A stretch of 64,000 nt of DNA from Cytospora piceicola. Taxonomy: Eukaryota; Ascomycota; Sordariomycetes; Diaporthales; Cytosporaceae. The translations under genes and the position numbers were made by a program. The stretch spans positions 62,001 to 126,000 of the forward strand of contig JALQBC010000042.1 of assembly GCA_023375675.1 (NCBI GenBank), written 5' to 3'. A model generated the notes under the pieces. The model made no database searches, had not been told where the DNA came from, and saw nothing but the letters and a program-made list of their open reading frames with translations. Shown piece after piece: positions 36,719-48,634 of this stretch; within the stretch, counting starts at the first letter, position 1, and each line of letters starts with the position of its first letter.

Positions 36719-38821
36719 ATGCTTGGGTGGGCGTTGAACAGGGCTACGGGAAACGCGTCAACAAACGTGCCAGCTCCGGATCTAGGTAACTTCAATTTCG
36801 TAAAATGATTCAGTCATATATGCGACTCACACATTCTTCTCCCAGATGATACCGAAACCGATCAGCCAGATACTCCCGCCCCCGTATTTGCCGCACGAGC
36901 TTTCAAGCGCGCCATCTTCGGCACACCAGGGCCTACCAAGGAGGTCGCTCATAAGAAAGGAAACATTGAGATGCCCAACCCCGCCGACAACAATATCAAC
37001 TATTACGATTCTCCATCGAAACCACAGGGCATCCTCTTGACGCCCGGCACCGGAACGTCGCGTCGAAAACGCGTGTCCTTCGGGCGTGAAGTCAAACCCA
37101 ACCTTGTCCTGGGCGACAACAACGGTCTCAGGATGCGTCCCCGAACCAGGCTGCAGGAGGTTCTCGAGAGCGCGCGCAGACAAAGTAACAAGCGTTCCGA
37201 CCAAGATCACTCCAAGAAGCTCTACTTCGACCTCGAAGACGCCGAGGCTGATGATGCATGGGAGGAAGTCGACGACCTCGACCGCGACCCGGACATCACG
37301 GTGGACCTGAATGAGCCAAGATCACAGTCAGGACGCTACTGGAAGACCGAGTTCCAAAAATACCACAACGAAGCACGCGCCGAGATGGAGAAGCTTGTTA
37401 AGTACAAGCAGCTGGCCAAATCTTATGCAAAAGCCAAGGATGCAGAGGCTCTCGACTTGAACGAAAGGCTCAGGGAGGAGCAAGAGAAAGTCCTGGAAAT
37501 GGAGAAGAAGATTACCGAACTGGCAGGGCGTATAGGGGCGAGACAAGGTCAAGGTGAAAGCACCAGGGAAGACAGGAGGCTTCTAAAGGATCTATCACGC
37601 GAGACAGCTCTTGCGGCGCAATACAGAAACCAGGTCGAAGAGTTGGAAGCGCTCCTCAAGGACTCAGGATACGGAACAGATCCCAATCGACGGCGGCGTG
37701 GAGGCGCGTCACAAGTTACTTTGCAAACTCTTGAGGATCAACGAGAGGTGAGGAAAGCCCGCGAGCGGTTGAAGGAATTGAGTGATCTGCGTTTGGAACT
37801 ACAGCGTGTCAAGTCCAACCTGAGTGCGACAGAGCAGCGGGAGCGCAAGCTGGAGGTAGAGAAACGGAAGATGTCAACGGACCTGGTCAAGAGCGAAATC
37901 AAAGTAGCTGACCTCGAGCGAAAGTTGAGCAAGGCCGAGAATGACCGCCAAAGGAAGGATAGTCAGTACGAGAAACTGAAGGCCGAGTATGATGCGCTCA
38001 AGGGGGGGCTTAAGGGGCACGAGAGGGATTACACTGGCCTCAGAAGGAGCCAGAGAATCTCGAGGGCTGGCGATTCGCAAATGCTCCTGGACAATTTCGA
38101 ACCACTGTCTACCGGACACGACGCACAGGACCCCTGGGCAAACAAGTTCGAGGATCTTGAGGCCAAACTCAGAGATGAGCAGGAGGCCCGCCGTCGCGAG
38201 ATGGAAGATGCGAGCGTCACTATCAACAACCTCAGACAGGAGTTCAAGAGGGCATCGGGGTTTAAGTCACTTGACCAGCGGCTCCTGGATCTGAGAACCA
38301 AGGGAGAGAAAACATCTAATTTGGATGATATTACACATGATCTCCTGCAGAGTAGGGTTCTTAAGGAGAAGAAGCAAACACAGCTACCCCGCAGCCGATC
38401 AGTTTCTCGCGTCAACAAGCGGAAGGCTTCTGGACCAATTGGCTCCGATCGTCTATCTGGGCTCACGGCAGAAATCAGACTGGATCCTCCCAATCGCCAA
38501 AGGAACGGGATTGCCTCTCGCGAGACGAGAGCGTCGGCAGGCGCCCGAGGACGAAGCAGTGGCGTCCCGGAAGTGCAGAGGCTATTGAATAATGAGCCAA
38601 GGAGCCCTGCATTTGGCAGGGCTAGGGATAGATCTCGGGCTAGGAAGCTGGACCCTGTTCTGAGTACTATCAGTGGCGGGGCGATGGACACGGCTTCATC
38701 AAAATCGGCACTCTCTGCTGACCGACGAGCTGCGGCTATGGCCAGGCTGGAGCAGAAGAGAGCGGAACGGAGACGGGGGCAAGACAACGTATTTCCTGGG
38801 AAGGAGAACATGAGGCTATGA
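36719..38821 (+). CDS. Spindle pole body protein, Cut12-like
   Basis: Two exons (36719-36785, 36846-38821) give 680 residues. Cut12-family proteins sit on the spindle pole body and help activate the mitotic kinases Plo1 and Cdc2 at mitotic entry. The start MLGWALNRATG and the following 'ETDQPDTPAPVFAARAFKRAIFGTP' resemble the conserved N-terminal motif of fungal family members. A basic 'TPGTGTSRRKRVSFG' region (about residues 70-85; an 'RVxF' phosphatase-binding type motif, RVSF, is visible) follows, and long coiled coils cover about 180-410. The C-terminal third is basic, Arg/Ser-rich and disordered. The gene shares its upstream region with GCN2. I recognise the family from motifs only. Confidence 0.8.
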
Positions 38822-39141
38822 GGCGTCGACTGAGAAAGGGGTGCAGCGTGTCAGGATACTGGTGCGGCCTGTTTTTATCTGGTTATAGCGGCATTGCGTG
38901 GGACCATGAGTTAGTCATCCCGACTTCTTTGTGTCTGAGATATCACGGGAGGTTACGAAAATTGTCATCAGAATACTTTTTGTATTAGGCAGAGAGTCTG
39001 TTGTCGTGTTTGGAATTTGTGGACAACAAGGGGCTGTTGTGAGCGTCTTGGCCCCGCAGCCTCGTACTTGTAATATTAAGCTAAGAGATACCATGGACTT
39101 CCGGACTTCTACCCCCATCATTGTGACCAACAGTCTCGAGT
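38822..39141. other. Intergenic region between two plus-strand genes
   Basis: 320 bp holding the 3' UTR of the Cut12-like gene and the promoter of ureF. Nothing distinctive was seen. Confidence 0.5.
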
Positions 39142-40233
39142 ATGAGCTCAACAAATTACGAAGCGCTCAATGGGGAGTCAAATGGAGCCATTGAAGATGA
39201 GATCCATGAATTGGAGCAGAAGTTGGAGCGGGCCAAAGCCCGTCTAAAGGCTACTGGGTGCGTTCCGAATGGCAAAGGTCATGATGAGCCTCATGTGGAA
39301 TCCCCTCAAGTTATCACTCAAGTGCATGCATCTATGACAAAAGGTGAATCCCCTCTTTCAGAACCGTTATATCACCAAGATTAACACGAGCACACAGCAA
39401 CACCCACATTGCACCCAAACACACACTTCCTCCTACTACTCGCCGACACCGCCCTACCACTAGGCTCATTCGCCTTCAGCAGCGGACTAGAGTCTTACCT
39501 CGCGCACAACCGGCAGCGCGCCCACCCCTCATCACCAGCACAGCCCCCCTCCCGGCCCCCCCACTCCCCATTCGACCTCTTCCTCCCCGTCTCCATCTCC
39601 TCCTACGCCTCTACGAACCTCCCCTTCGTCCTCGCCGCCCACCGCGACCCCGCCCGCCTGGCCGACCTGGACGACCAGCTCGACGCGTCGGTCATCTGCA
39701 CCGTGGGCAAGCGGGCGTCCGTGGCGCAGGGCCGCGCGCTGCTGGGGATCTGGGAGAAGTCCTTCGCGGCGTCGACGGCGCTGCCCGCCGGACCAGGAGG
39801 CTGCCGCGAGGATGGCGCTGTTGATGATGGCGAGCGGGCGGCGCTGCTGAGGAGCCTGGGGGAGTACTCCCGGGCCTTGCGGTCTCCGCCTGGCTCGTGG
39901 GATGATGCCACGGGCTTGCCGCCTGTTGCGGCGCATCTGGCCCCGCTGTTTGGTGTCATCTGTCGAGTGGTCGGGTTGAGCCTTGACCAGACGGCCTATG
40001 TGTTTATGCTCGGGCACGTCAAGGCCTTGATCTCTGCGGCCGTCCGGGCGAACTCGTTCGGGCCGTATCATGCGCAGAAAGTGTTGGCGGGTAGCGGGGT
40101 GCAGGAGATGATATCGACTGCGATTGACCAGGAATGGGATACGCCTGTGGAGGATGCGGGACAGAGCGTGCCGGTTATGGACTTCTGGATTGGGAGGCAT
40201 GAGTTATTGTACAGTAGGATATTCAACAGTTGA
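39142..40233 (+). CDS. ureF: Urease accessory protein UreF
   Basis: Two exons (39142-39343, 39398-40233) give 345 residues. UreF works with UreD and UreG to load nickel into urease; it helps gate UreG's GTPase. The UreF domain starts at about residue 72 with 'HFLLLLADTALPLGSFAFSSGLESYL', and the C-terminal helices carry 'LGHVKALISAAVRANSFGPYHAQKVL'. The N-terminal 65 residues form a short acidic, coiled-coil-like extension (ELEQKLERAKARLK), common in fungal members. A Pro/Ser-rich insert near residues 95-115 widens the first loop. Third positions are strongly GC-rich. No other urease gene lies in the window, so there is no operon-like context. Confidence 0.93.
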
Positions 40234-40328
40234 GCGAACACTTGAGCGCAAATTGGGGAGCATGTAATTATTTTGGTATAAAATCTGACGCTTTCGATCA
40301 AGCCTAACCGGCTGAGTCGTTCACATTC

Positions 40329-41579
40329 TTAGTCGCTGTCATCATCACTATCATACGCGACCAAAGGCCCCTTGGTCGCCTTTTCTTTCTCCTTTGAAGC
40401 CACGGCCACCCTGGCCGCGTTCAGCGCCGCCAACGTGCTGCTGGAGAAGATGCCGCTATGCTCCATCTGTCTCTGGGTCTCGTCCGCAGCGGCTTGCGCC
40501 TCCGCTTCGCCACTCTCAAGCATCAGGCGCTGCTGTTGCTCCAGCTCGCCGTCATCTTGTCTGCCCCTTGGGTTCACGGCGTTCGCTCCTCGTGCAAAAT
40601 GAACCTCATCTGGCGCCTCGTATCCCTCCAGACCGTAACTACTCTCGATCTTCCTCCTCTTCCGCGCCTCCGGATCTCGCCCCTCGATCTCCGCGATGAA
40701 CTCCTCCGGCAACGCCCTTCGGATGGCCTCGGCGGCCTGTTCCTCGATCGCCCTCGCCTCTCTGGCCTGCGCCATCGGGTTCGGATCGGCGGTCGCCCAC
40801 CTAACGTTCAAGATCTCGCTGTGATCCAGAGCCTGGTGCGCCATGGCCTCCTTCGCAAACTGCGCATTTGCCTCGTTCGAATATGTAATGAAAGCGACAC
40901 CCCTCGTGTTCAGGACCCGGACACGCTCGACCTCCCCCCACTCGGCAAAGTGGCGCGCAACAATCTCCTCGATGTCGTCTGACACGTGGATCCTCCCGAC
41001 GTAAATGGTGCGGTTCTGTCGCATAAAAGAGCCGACACCGCCCATGTCATCGCGGTAGTCGCTGTACTTGTCGCGGCCGAAGCAGTCGACATTGGGTTGG
41101 AAGATATCGTGGATCGTCGGGAGGCGGTGGAGGTATTCGCAATCTTGGCCTTTAGGACCTGGATAGCAATAATAGTGGTTAGTAATGTGTTTCAATTATG
41201 AGAGTTGGAAAGGTCCGGTTCAAGTCGCCTTACAAATTCCTCTTGCAAAGAACAAGCAGAAGTACGATCCAGTCACCTTGTCCGCCCGTGTGTATCCAGT
41301 GTCCTTGACGATGTTGCACCGGCCCTTTGCGGCTTTCTGTGACAGGTATTTATCTTCACGATCACCACCGGACCATTTATTGTACCAGATGTTGAAGATT
41401 GTGCCAGTCTGCGGTGGCGGTTCCGACTTGATCTCTGCTGGGTCGATTTGCGGCCGGGCTGGGCGCTTCTTTTTTCGGATGATCTTCTTGACTTTCCGTT
41501 GTGTCGGTTCGGCGACCTCATCGGTTGTCGTGGCGAGCACGACCTCTTCTTGAGGTGCTTCTTCTTGTGTGTCGGCCAT
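40329..41579 (-). CDS. cwc2: Pre-mRNA-splicing factor Cwc2 (RBM22 type)
   Basis: Two exons (41579-41234, 41158-40329) give 391 residues. Cwc2 is part of the Prp19-associated complex and contacts U6 and the catalytic RNA of the spliceosome. A zinc-binding torus region is followed by a CCCH finger, C108-x7-C116-x5-C122-x3-H126; Cys116 is created by the splice (GIC from T/GT). An RRM (about 166-242) begins RTIYVGRIHV and contains 'RVRVLNTRGVAFITY'. The C-terminus is charged and ends with an acidic tail. The start is the first ATG, and the gene ends only 95 bp from ureF on the other strand. Confidence 0.94.
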
Positions 41580-42134
41580 CTTTGTAGTGTGGTTGGTGTG
41601 TTAAGGGCGAAGAGAATGGATGGCGTATGGAACTGAAAGAAGACGCAACTTTGGAAGGCGACGAGGCTGAAGTTAGGACGGGAAACGGAGCTCTAAACGG
41701 GTGGGTCCTAAGTAGCCCGTTTCTGAGACTCAGTTCCAGGGACGGCAGGCGGTCACACGTACCGTTTTGGCGGGGCATTCTGCCACACTCTCTCATCTCA
41801 CCCACCTGGGAGACATCCAACCGCCTCAAGTCTCGTTCAATACTCACGGCCACTGGAGGAGTTTCATAATCTTGGAAAAGAAAGACGAGCCGAAATACTT
41901 CACATCTTGCTTATATTCTGGCCTCATAGTTGCACTCGAGGTTCCACGCGTCCACAAAGGATTCCACCGCCTAAAGTGAACCTTTTCTTCTGATATCGAC
42001 ACATGAGAGCTAGATCTCACCGAAAGGCCTAGAGAAGAGTCTATTCACTTTGTCCTCGCCTACAACCACAACCAAAAACCAAGACACAACCTCTAACGCT
42101 TTCCCAGTGGCCTCAGGTCACACCCGCTATCAAG
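41580..42134. promoter_or_regulatory. Divergent intergenic region (cwc2 / DRG GTPase)
   Basis: 555 bp with two outward-facing starts. A pyrimidine-rich, A-rich leader lies just before 42,135. No named element was seen. Confidence 0.55.
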
Positions 42135-43314
42135 ATGGTGAACATTACCGATAAGATCAAGGAGATCGAAGATGAGATGAAGAGGACCCAAAAGAACAAG
42201 GCAACCAACTACCATCTGGGTCTGCTGAAGGGTAAGCTCGCACGGTTGCGAGCGCAGCTCCTCGAGCCTACCACAGGGGCTGGCGGTGGTCAGGGAGCTG
42301 GTTTTGACGTGAGCAAAAGCGGTGATGCAAGAATATCACTTGTGGGCTTTCCATCGGTAGGAAAGTCCACGTTTCTGTCCAAAGTCACGAAGACCAAGTC
42401 CGAGGTCGCCAGCTACTCCTTCACCACGCTTACGGCTATTCCGGGTGTCTTGGAGTATGGTGGCGCGGAAATCCAGCTGCTCGATTTGCCCGGTATCATC
42501 GAGGGTGCGTCCGAGGGCAAGGGACGTGGAAGACAGGTCATTTCTGCGGCGAAGACGAGTGACATGATCCTGATGGTGCTGGATGCAACGAAGAGGGCAG
42601 AGCAGAGGGCGTTGCTTGAGGCAGAACTGGAGGCAGTTGGCATTCGTTTGAATCAGGAGCCACCGTGAGTGCCATAACCTTTGGATATGAAATTCTGTTA
42701 TGAAGGAAAGCTAACATCCGGGGCTCAGAAATATCTACCTCAAGCCCAAGAAGGCTGGTGGTGTGAAGATCACCTTCCAAGCCACGCCTAAGTGGCTCGA
42801 CGATAAAATGGTTTACAGTATCCTCCGGGACTACAAGATGTTGAACTGCGAGGTTCTCATCCGCGACGAGGAGGCGACGGTTGACGACCTTATCGATGTT
42901 ATCATGAAGGACCACCGCAAGTACATCAAGTGTCTCTACGTGTACAACAAGATCGACAGTGTGTCGCTCGACTTCCTGGACAAGCTGGCGCGCGAGCCCC
43001 ACACTGTTGTCATGAGTTGTGAACTGGATCTGGGCATCCAGGACGTCGTCGACCGCTGCTGGAAGGAATTGGCCCTGATTCGTATCTACACTAAGCGGCA
43101 GGGCGTGGACCCGGATTTCAGCGAGGCGTTGATTGTGAGGAGTAACAGCACTGTTGAAGATGTGTGCGACCGGATTCACAGGACTTTGAAGGATACATTC
43201 AAGTATGCGCTGGTGTGGGGTGCAAGCGCGAAGCACATACCGCAGAGAGTTGGGCTGGGACATTTGGTGGCTGATGAGGATGTTGTGTATATTAATACGG
43301 CGTGGAAGGCGTAA
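42135..43314 (+). CDS. rbg1: Developmentally regulated GTP-binding protein, Rbg1/DRG1
   Basis: Two exons (42135-42664, 42729-43314) give 371 residues; yeast Rbg1 has 369. It is a ribosome-associated GTPase that works with Tma46/DFRP1 and supports efficient translation. The G1 motif GFPSVGKST begins at residue 71, G3 is DLPG (117-120), and G4 is NKID in exon 2. The N-terminal helix-turn-helix ([25 protein letters not shown]) and the C-terminal TGS domain (from about residue 290, with [17 protein letters not shown]) are complete. The 64-nt intron splits the PPN codon run and keeps frame. Confidence 0.97.
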
Positions 43315-44042
43315 GCATGGTCGAGTCTCAAGGATACAAAAAACTTTATCACGCTTCCTCTTATTATCGTGCTTGACAGGTATTCTGTAGTGGAAACACA
43401 CACTTGCAGCGGCCTCAGAAGGGAGGCTACTGTACTGTATCAAGAAATACCATGTGAAGTATTTCAATCGATCGTTTATTGCATACAGTGAAACCCCTCC
43501 AAAATCGCTAGTAAACGCACAACATATACGACCATAGATAAATGAACTTGGGTATCGCTACCTGCCTCCAGCTTTCCTTGCACCCACTTCCGGAAGCCCT
43601 CCGGCATTGGGCCCCGGTCCCCGGTCCCGGGTCCGTACACCCAACCCAACAGAGACCCCGCGGAAGAAATATCCAGCCAGTGGGAAAAGCCACACCGCTG
43701 AGAGCTTGCATGTCGCAAACTGACGACCTATAACCAAAGCTTGGACATGCGCAAAAAAAAGGGTAAGACAAGATCACTCCACAGGTCGACCTCCGTCGCA
43801 AGAGGCCAAAACGACAACACTTGCGATCCACATATGCAAAGGCTCCCCTGGCCTGCTAGCTTATTGACTGATCTACTTGCACCACCTCATCCACCTGTGC
43901 TCATGCACAACCTCTTTTCTTTTTGCCTCTATGACCTCGATCTTGGAGCGCATGCTATTCTCATTGAAGCTCAACAATAGTCGCCGGAAAGACGTCTCAT
44001 AAATAAAGCCGCGCGAAGTGCAGTCTCGTGACGCGTCCAACC
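43315..44042. other. Intergenic region between two plus-strand genes
   Basis: About 730 bp with the rbg1 3' UTR and the nudF promoter. A short run of CCCCGGTCC-type repeats lies near 43,610-43,630. No gene is supported. Confidence 0.5.
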
Positions 44043-45504
44043 ATGGCTCAGCGATTGACAAACCGTCAAGCTGAGGAGCTGTACGTGCCTACACTTTTAC
44101 ATCTTCACATACACCGTGCCGTCCCCGTCAGCGCTGACGTTGCAAGTTGCTTTATCCACCAGGCACAAGTCGCTCATCGCGTATCTCACAGCGAACGACC
44201 TGGAAGACACGGCCGCGGCGCTCAGGGCAGAGCTGCAGATGGGCAGGGACGCCCTGGACCCGGAAGCAGTCCGGAAATACGAATCCCTGCTGCCCAAGAA
44301 GTGGACCGGCGTCGTGCGGCTGCAGAGGAAGGTCCTGGAGCTCGAGGCCAAGGAGGCGGCCCTCCGGTCGCAGCTGCAGAACCTGACGCCCGCCTCCGTC
44401 TCGAGGCAGACCGACGACCCCGCGTCCTGGCTGCCCGGGGCCGTCCCCCGGCACACGCTCGAGTCGCACCGGAGCAGCATCAACTGCCTCGCCTTCCACC
44501 CCATCTTCTCCTCCGTCGCCACCGGCTCGGACGACTGCACGATCAAGATATGGGACTGGGACGTCGGCGAGCTGGAGAGGACCATCAAGGGGCATACGAG
44601 GCCGGTGCTGGATGTTGACTATGGCGGGCCGAGAGGGGGAATCCTCCTTGCTTCTTGCAGTTCTGATCTGACGGTGAAGCTATGGGACCCGGCGAATGAT
44701 TACCAAAACATACGGACCTTGTCAGGCCACGACCACAGTGTCAGCGCCGTCCGATTCATACCCTCTCCGTCTTCTTCGTCGAACTTGCTCGTCAGTGCAA
44801 GCAGAGACAGGACCCTGAGGATATGGGACGCCACCACCGGCTTCTGCTTGATGACACTACAGGGCCACACGGAGTGGGTGCGCGATGTCACCGCTTCCTA
44901 CGATGGCCGCTTCCTCCTCTCCGCCGGCGACGACATGTCCGCCCGCCTCTGGGACATCTCCGGGCCGCGGCCAGAGATCAGGCTAACGGCGCTCGGCCAC
45001 GAACACTTTGTCGAGTGTTGCGCACTCGCCCCGCCGGCTGCATACCCACACCTCGCGAAACTGGCCGGCCTCAAGAAACCCCCGCCCCAGACGAGTTCCG
45101 CGGAGTTCATGGCGACGGGGTCGCGAGACAAGTGCATCAGGCTCTGGGACTCGCGGGGCAACTGCCTCGCGACTCTGCGAGGCCACGACAACTGGGTCAC
45201 GGCGCTGGCGTTCCATCCTGGTGGCAAGTTCCTCCTCAGCGTGTCGGATGACAAGTCCCTCCGGTGCTGGGACCTGAGCCAGGAGGGCAAGTGTGTCAAG
45301 GTGCTTGGCGACTCGCATGGGCGCTTCATTTCGTGTCTGCGGTGGGCACCCGGGATCAAGAAGGATCTCCCGTCTGCGAGCAACGGCAATTCTGCGGATG
45401 GTGGGAGCAGCGGTGCGAACGGCGGGACGCCCAATGATACACAGATCCGCCGCGTAGTTGCCACTGGAGGAGTAGACTGCATACTCAGGATCTTTGCGGG
45501 CTAA
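44043..45504 (+). CDS. nudF: Nuclear distribution protein NUDF/LIS1 (PAC1)
   Basis: Two exons (44043-44080, 44163-45504) give 459 residues. NUDF/LIS1 binds dynein and promotes nuclear migration and hyphal growth. Splicing joins [13 protein letters not shown] to [20 protein letters not shown], the LisH dimerisation motif. A coiled coil (about 55-90) and seven WD40 repeats (about 110-459) follow; clear WD dipeptides appear in 'IKIWDWDVG', 'VKLWDPAND', 'LRIWDATTG', 'ARLWDISGP', 'IRLWDSRGN' and 'LRCWDLSQE'. The last repeat has a Gly/Ser/Asn-rich loop, usual in moulds. The 38-nt first exon is supported by the conserved N-terminus. Confidence 0.97.
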
Positions 45505-47686
45505 GAGAGTCAGGTCATTCGCGGTATCTGATCTGCATATTCACTGGTCTCGTGATGCCTAAGACATTGTCTTAAACTACCGGTTAGTGGCGGAAATCAA
45601 GGAAGATTTGGAAAATTGTATATGAAGAGCATCCGCACTCAAGTGCTGCTTTCCTCAGTTTTATCTCTACACAATAGCAGGTTCAGGATGACCATGACCC
45701 TGGCGTTTCTGTCCTGCGGCCAGCCCAAAATTGGGAAGCCACAGGCTCTGAACATTGACGGCGAAAGCCTATTCGTTCTACCTGAATGATATTGTCAAGT
45801 AGAATTACGCATCAACAAGCCACTGTACAAACACAGCTTCGTTATGGCGGGAATTCACCTCACTAACGTAGTACAACACTACATGTATACCCACCAGCAG
45901 CTCAGGAACAGTTCGCCCACATTCGATCTCCACCAACATTCGCAAAGCCAGAAATGATAGTGACGAATACACAGTAGGCATATGGTAGCTTGTAAGAGAG
46001 ATACGCTCCCCCGTCCTTGTCACTACAGTGGGGGTCACGAGAAGAGACGTAGATGCCTGCTGGATATCGCGACAATAGATCCTGTAGCTGCAATTGTCAT
46101 GACAAAAACGAAGTATACGTAAAAGACAAATTATATTCAAATACCGCAGGATATGGAGGAGGTGAAACGGGACAATATAAACGAAATGGCAAACAAAGAG
46201 GGGGCAAACTGACGACAGCAAATAAACGCATGGTCAATCAAATTAACGTATGTTTAATCTTTATACTACATTAAACGCTCCAGCACTGCCATTTTTGTTC
46301 GTAGCAGGGTTTACACAACCTTGTATCCCCGGTGTGTCTTCCTGCCCAGGTGGCCCGTCAACTGGTATTGGTCCCTTCACCTGACCCGTACTATAATGGA
46401 GAGGAGGTAGCTCACTCGCGACGCTAGTTCACAAGGGTGGAAACTCTTAGATCGAATTTACAGTGGAAGAAGAAAGGCTGGCGGCGGGAGTACTGAGAAA
46501 AGTTGACAACGACAAGCACCCAGGCACCTGGGAAGATCCCATAGCTTGGTAACGAGTAAGATGTGATCTACCGTTGGAAAAGCGAACGGACCCTGGGTGT
46601 TGTTCTGTTTTTACTGGCAATACTGCTCTTACAGATGCTGAAGGGACAACACGATCGAGGAGGAAGGGGGGATCGGGGAGATGGTGGTAAGGTATAGAAT
46701 GCTGAACAAGGACGACTTGAGTAATTGGGGAGGGGGGGGGGGATATATCTATGTGGGAATCTTCAAAATGTGACTGGTCGCTCAAGGCGGAGGTTGCTGT
46801 CAGGAGACTGCTGCCTGGGGGTTCACAATGATCCACAGCACAATACATGCTCATGTGGTGTCTATTGTGGGAACCAGAAGGGGTTGGCGACAGTGTCGTG
46901 GGCCCTCTGAAGGGGAGCCGGTATGTGATTGCCAGGGTAGTTACGTGTCTGTGATGTTGGTTGGTACTATGCCCAGTAATGATTGAAGTCTGTGGGAGCG
47001 GGATGATATATGCAATGGAGGTGGTAACATCCATGATAAGTTTAAGAGGTCAGTCGAATGTGAGAGTCACAATATTTTGTATCAATTGGATGAGGTTGCA
47101 TCTGCTGCTCTACTGACTGAGGCATCAGTATCAAGGGGCACCCTCTTGAAATTAATGTAGTGACTGCGTACACAAGGCAGGAATCAAGTGAACTAGTAGT
47201 TAGGTTGGCGATGGCCACCAAATACCCAAATACCCAGTACCGTATGTATGCCTTCATCACTTTTTGGAGTAGTTCCCTCTACCATCTAAAACTCCTGTGG
47301 GATATTCTACTTGGACATGACTCTAGCAAAGCATCATAATCACATGGAATCAAGAGGCTTGGGCATGACACCCAAGGACTGTGGTATGCTCATCAATTCG
47401 TTATGTACCAAGGATCCGGATTCTCTTCCATTGACCCTATTGGTGTACCACCCAAATTCAGCACAATGGTATAATGATCAAATGATCCCTTTCCTGACAA
47501 ACGCCGACTCCCCTGATAACCTGAGACCACTGAGCGAGCCAGCCTCGGACGACAAGAAGTCCGCCACTAAACAGTAGAGTAGGCTATGGCCTCTCAGGTA
47601 TCACAAGCAATGAGCACCAATATCGTGACACGTGAACCTAACCAGACAAAAGAAAGACCATGCTAGAGAAATAGCAGGCTGAACAG
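45505..47686. other. Convergent gene-poor region
   Basis: About 2.2 kb between nudF and the Spo12-like gene. It includes one small candidate ORF near its right end, described separately. A 195-codon minus-strand frame at 46,447-47,034 has no domain and a Ser/Thr/Pro/His composition that looks like chance. G homopolymers lie near 46,730. Nothing else was seen. Confidence 0.5.
47317..47577 (+). CDS. Possible small protein of unknown function
   Basis: An 86-residue frame from the ATG at 47317. It has a mixed, protein-like composition and a polar, charged end (EPASDDKKSATKQ). No domain, signal peptide or membrane segment is visible. It converges on the Spo12-like gene with a 109-bp gap and has no sign of introns. 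I cannot rule out a chance frame. Confidence 0.25.
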   Translation: MTLAKHHNHMESRGLGMTPKDCGMLINSLCTKDPDSLPLTLLVYHPNSAQWYNDQMIPFLTNADSPDNLRPLSEPASDDKKSATKQ

Positions 47687-48224
47687 CTAGATAGCTGGGG
47701 CATTGGAGGAAGGAGTGCTGGCCTCAGAGCCGAACAGGCCCTCGCTGCCCCGCATCCTCTTAGTCGATGCCTGGGCGAAGAGGGACTTGGGCTTGACCCT
47801 GTTGTCAAGGAATCATTGATTAGCATTCGCAAAGTTCATAAATCAAGTAAACGTGAGGTCAGACTTGAAGGGGGGAGGGCAGCATATACTTTCCAACCTG
47901 CTTGTTGCGGAAGGCGTTCAGCTTGGCAGTGCAGGGGGACATGATCTCGTCCGAAGGGGAGACATAGGTGTTTCCAGAACCACCCTTCTGCGTGAGCTTC
48001 GAGACGGCCTTGTGGTGGAGGGGGGCGGCGGCAGCCTCGTTGTACGACTGGTTCTCCATCTTGGACTGCAGGACCTGGCGCTGGAACTCCAGGGTCTTGG
48101 CATCGCCCTTTTCGACGGAGTCGTTGCCGGCGGTGTCGGTGGCATCGGCGGTGTTGCCCATTGTGACGTTGATGTCCTTTGCGACCAGGACGTTGGCGGC
48201 GGCGAAGTTTCCGGTGGAAGACAT
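47687..48224 (-). CDS. Spo12-like mitotic-exit protein
   Basis: Two exons (48224-47890, 47798-47687) give 148 residues. Spo12 acts in yeast in the FEAR pathway that releases Cdc14 in early anaphase. The conserved Spo12 core is visible as SPSDEIMSPCTAKLNAFRNK at about 84-103, and the splice joins it to KVKPKSLFAQAS, which resembles the rest of the motif. This uses the donor AA/GTATAT and acceptor CAG/GGTC. The remainder is polar and probably unstructured. I took the ATG of MSSTGNFAAA as start; the frame stays open upstream to 48470, but that part looks like leader sequence. Confidence 0.82.
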
Positions 48225-48615
48225 GATCAGTTTTCTTTTTCTGTTCTTTTGTGTGATGCTCTGTTTCTTGCTAGCAATTTCAAGATACTGTTCTTGAATT
48301 GATGGAATGTCGCTCTGAATTGTTTGCGCTTCAGGTGCTTGTAGGTGTAGACGAACGCAGCTGGATGTGATGTGGGTTTGTGCAAGAACGCTGAAGCGAA
48401 AATTAAACAATCGAAGTTTTAGGATGTTGAGGATGGGCCTATGTCCTGTACACATGCAGTAAATAGGCACTTGGGTCTTTAATGGGGAGCTTATTTAAGG
48501 TTCTGTCGCGTGCAAGGGAGGAATGCCTTAAGTGGCGAATCTGTTTACATTTCGGTTGGTTGTCAGGGGCAACCGCAACTGCGTCACGGTACTGTACTGT
48601 AGTTCAGGCGTACCC

Positions 48616-48629
48616 AGGTATATATACCT
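48616..48629. repeat. Perfect 14-bp palindrome next to the transposon
   Basis: AGGTATATATACCT is its own reverse complement, and it runs into an ACCTAGGT site (48626-48633). It lies just outside the presumed left end of the element. Confidence 0.8.
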
Positions 48630-48634
48630 AGGTA

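Noticed and set aside
39409..40233. UreF beginning at the UreF domain itself
   Set aside because: The codon there is TTG. A 54-nt GT-AG intron links it in frame to an upstream ATG exon with a fungal-type extension.
46447..47034. 195-codon minus-strand frame between nudF and the Spo12-like gene
   Set aside because: No recognisable domain or splice pattern, and a composition rich in Ser/Thr/His/Pro like random frames.
48225..48470. N-terminal extension of the Spo12-like protein from an upstream ATG
   Set aside because: The added residues are hydrophobic and basic without similarity to the family; the ATG at 48224 is a better start.
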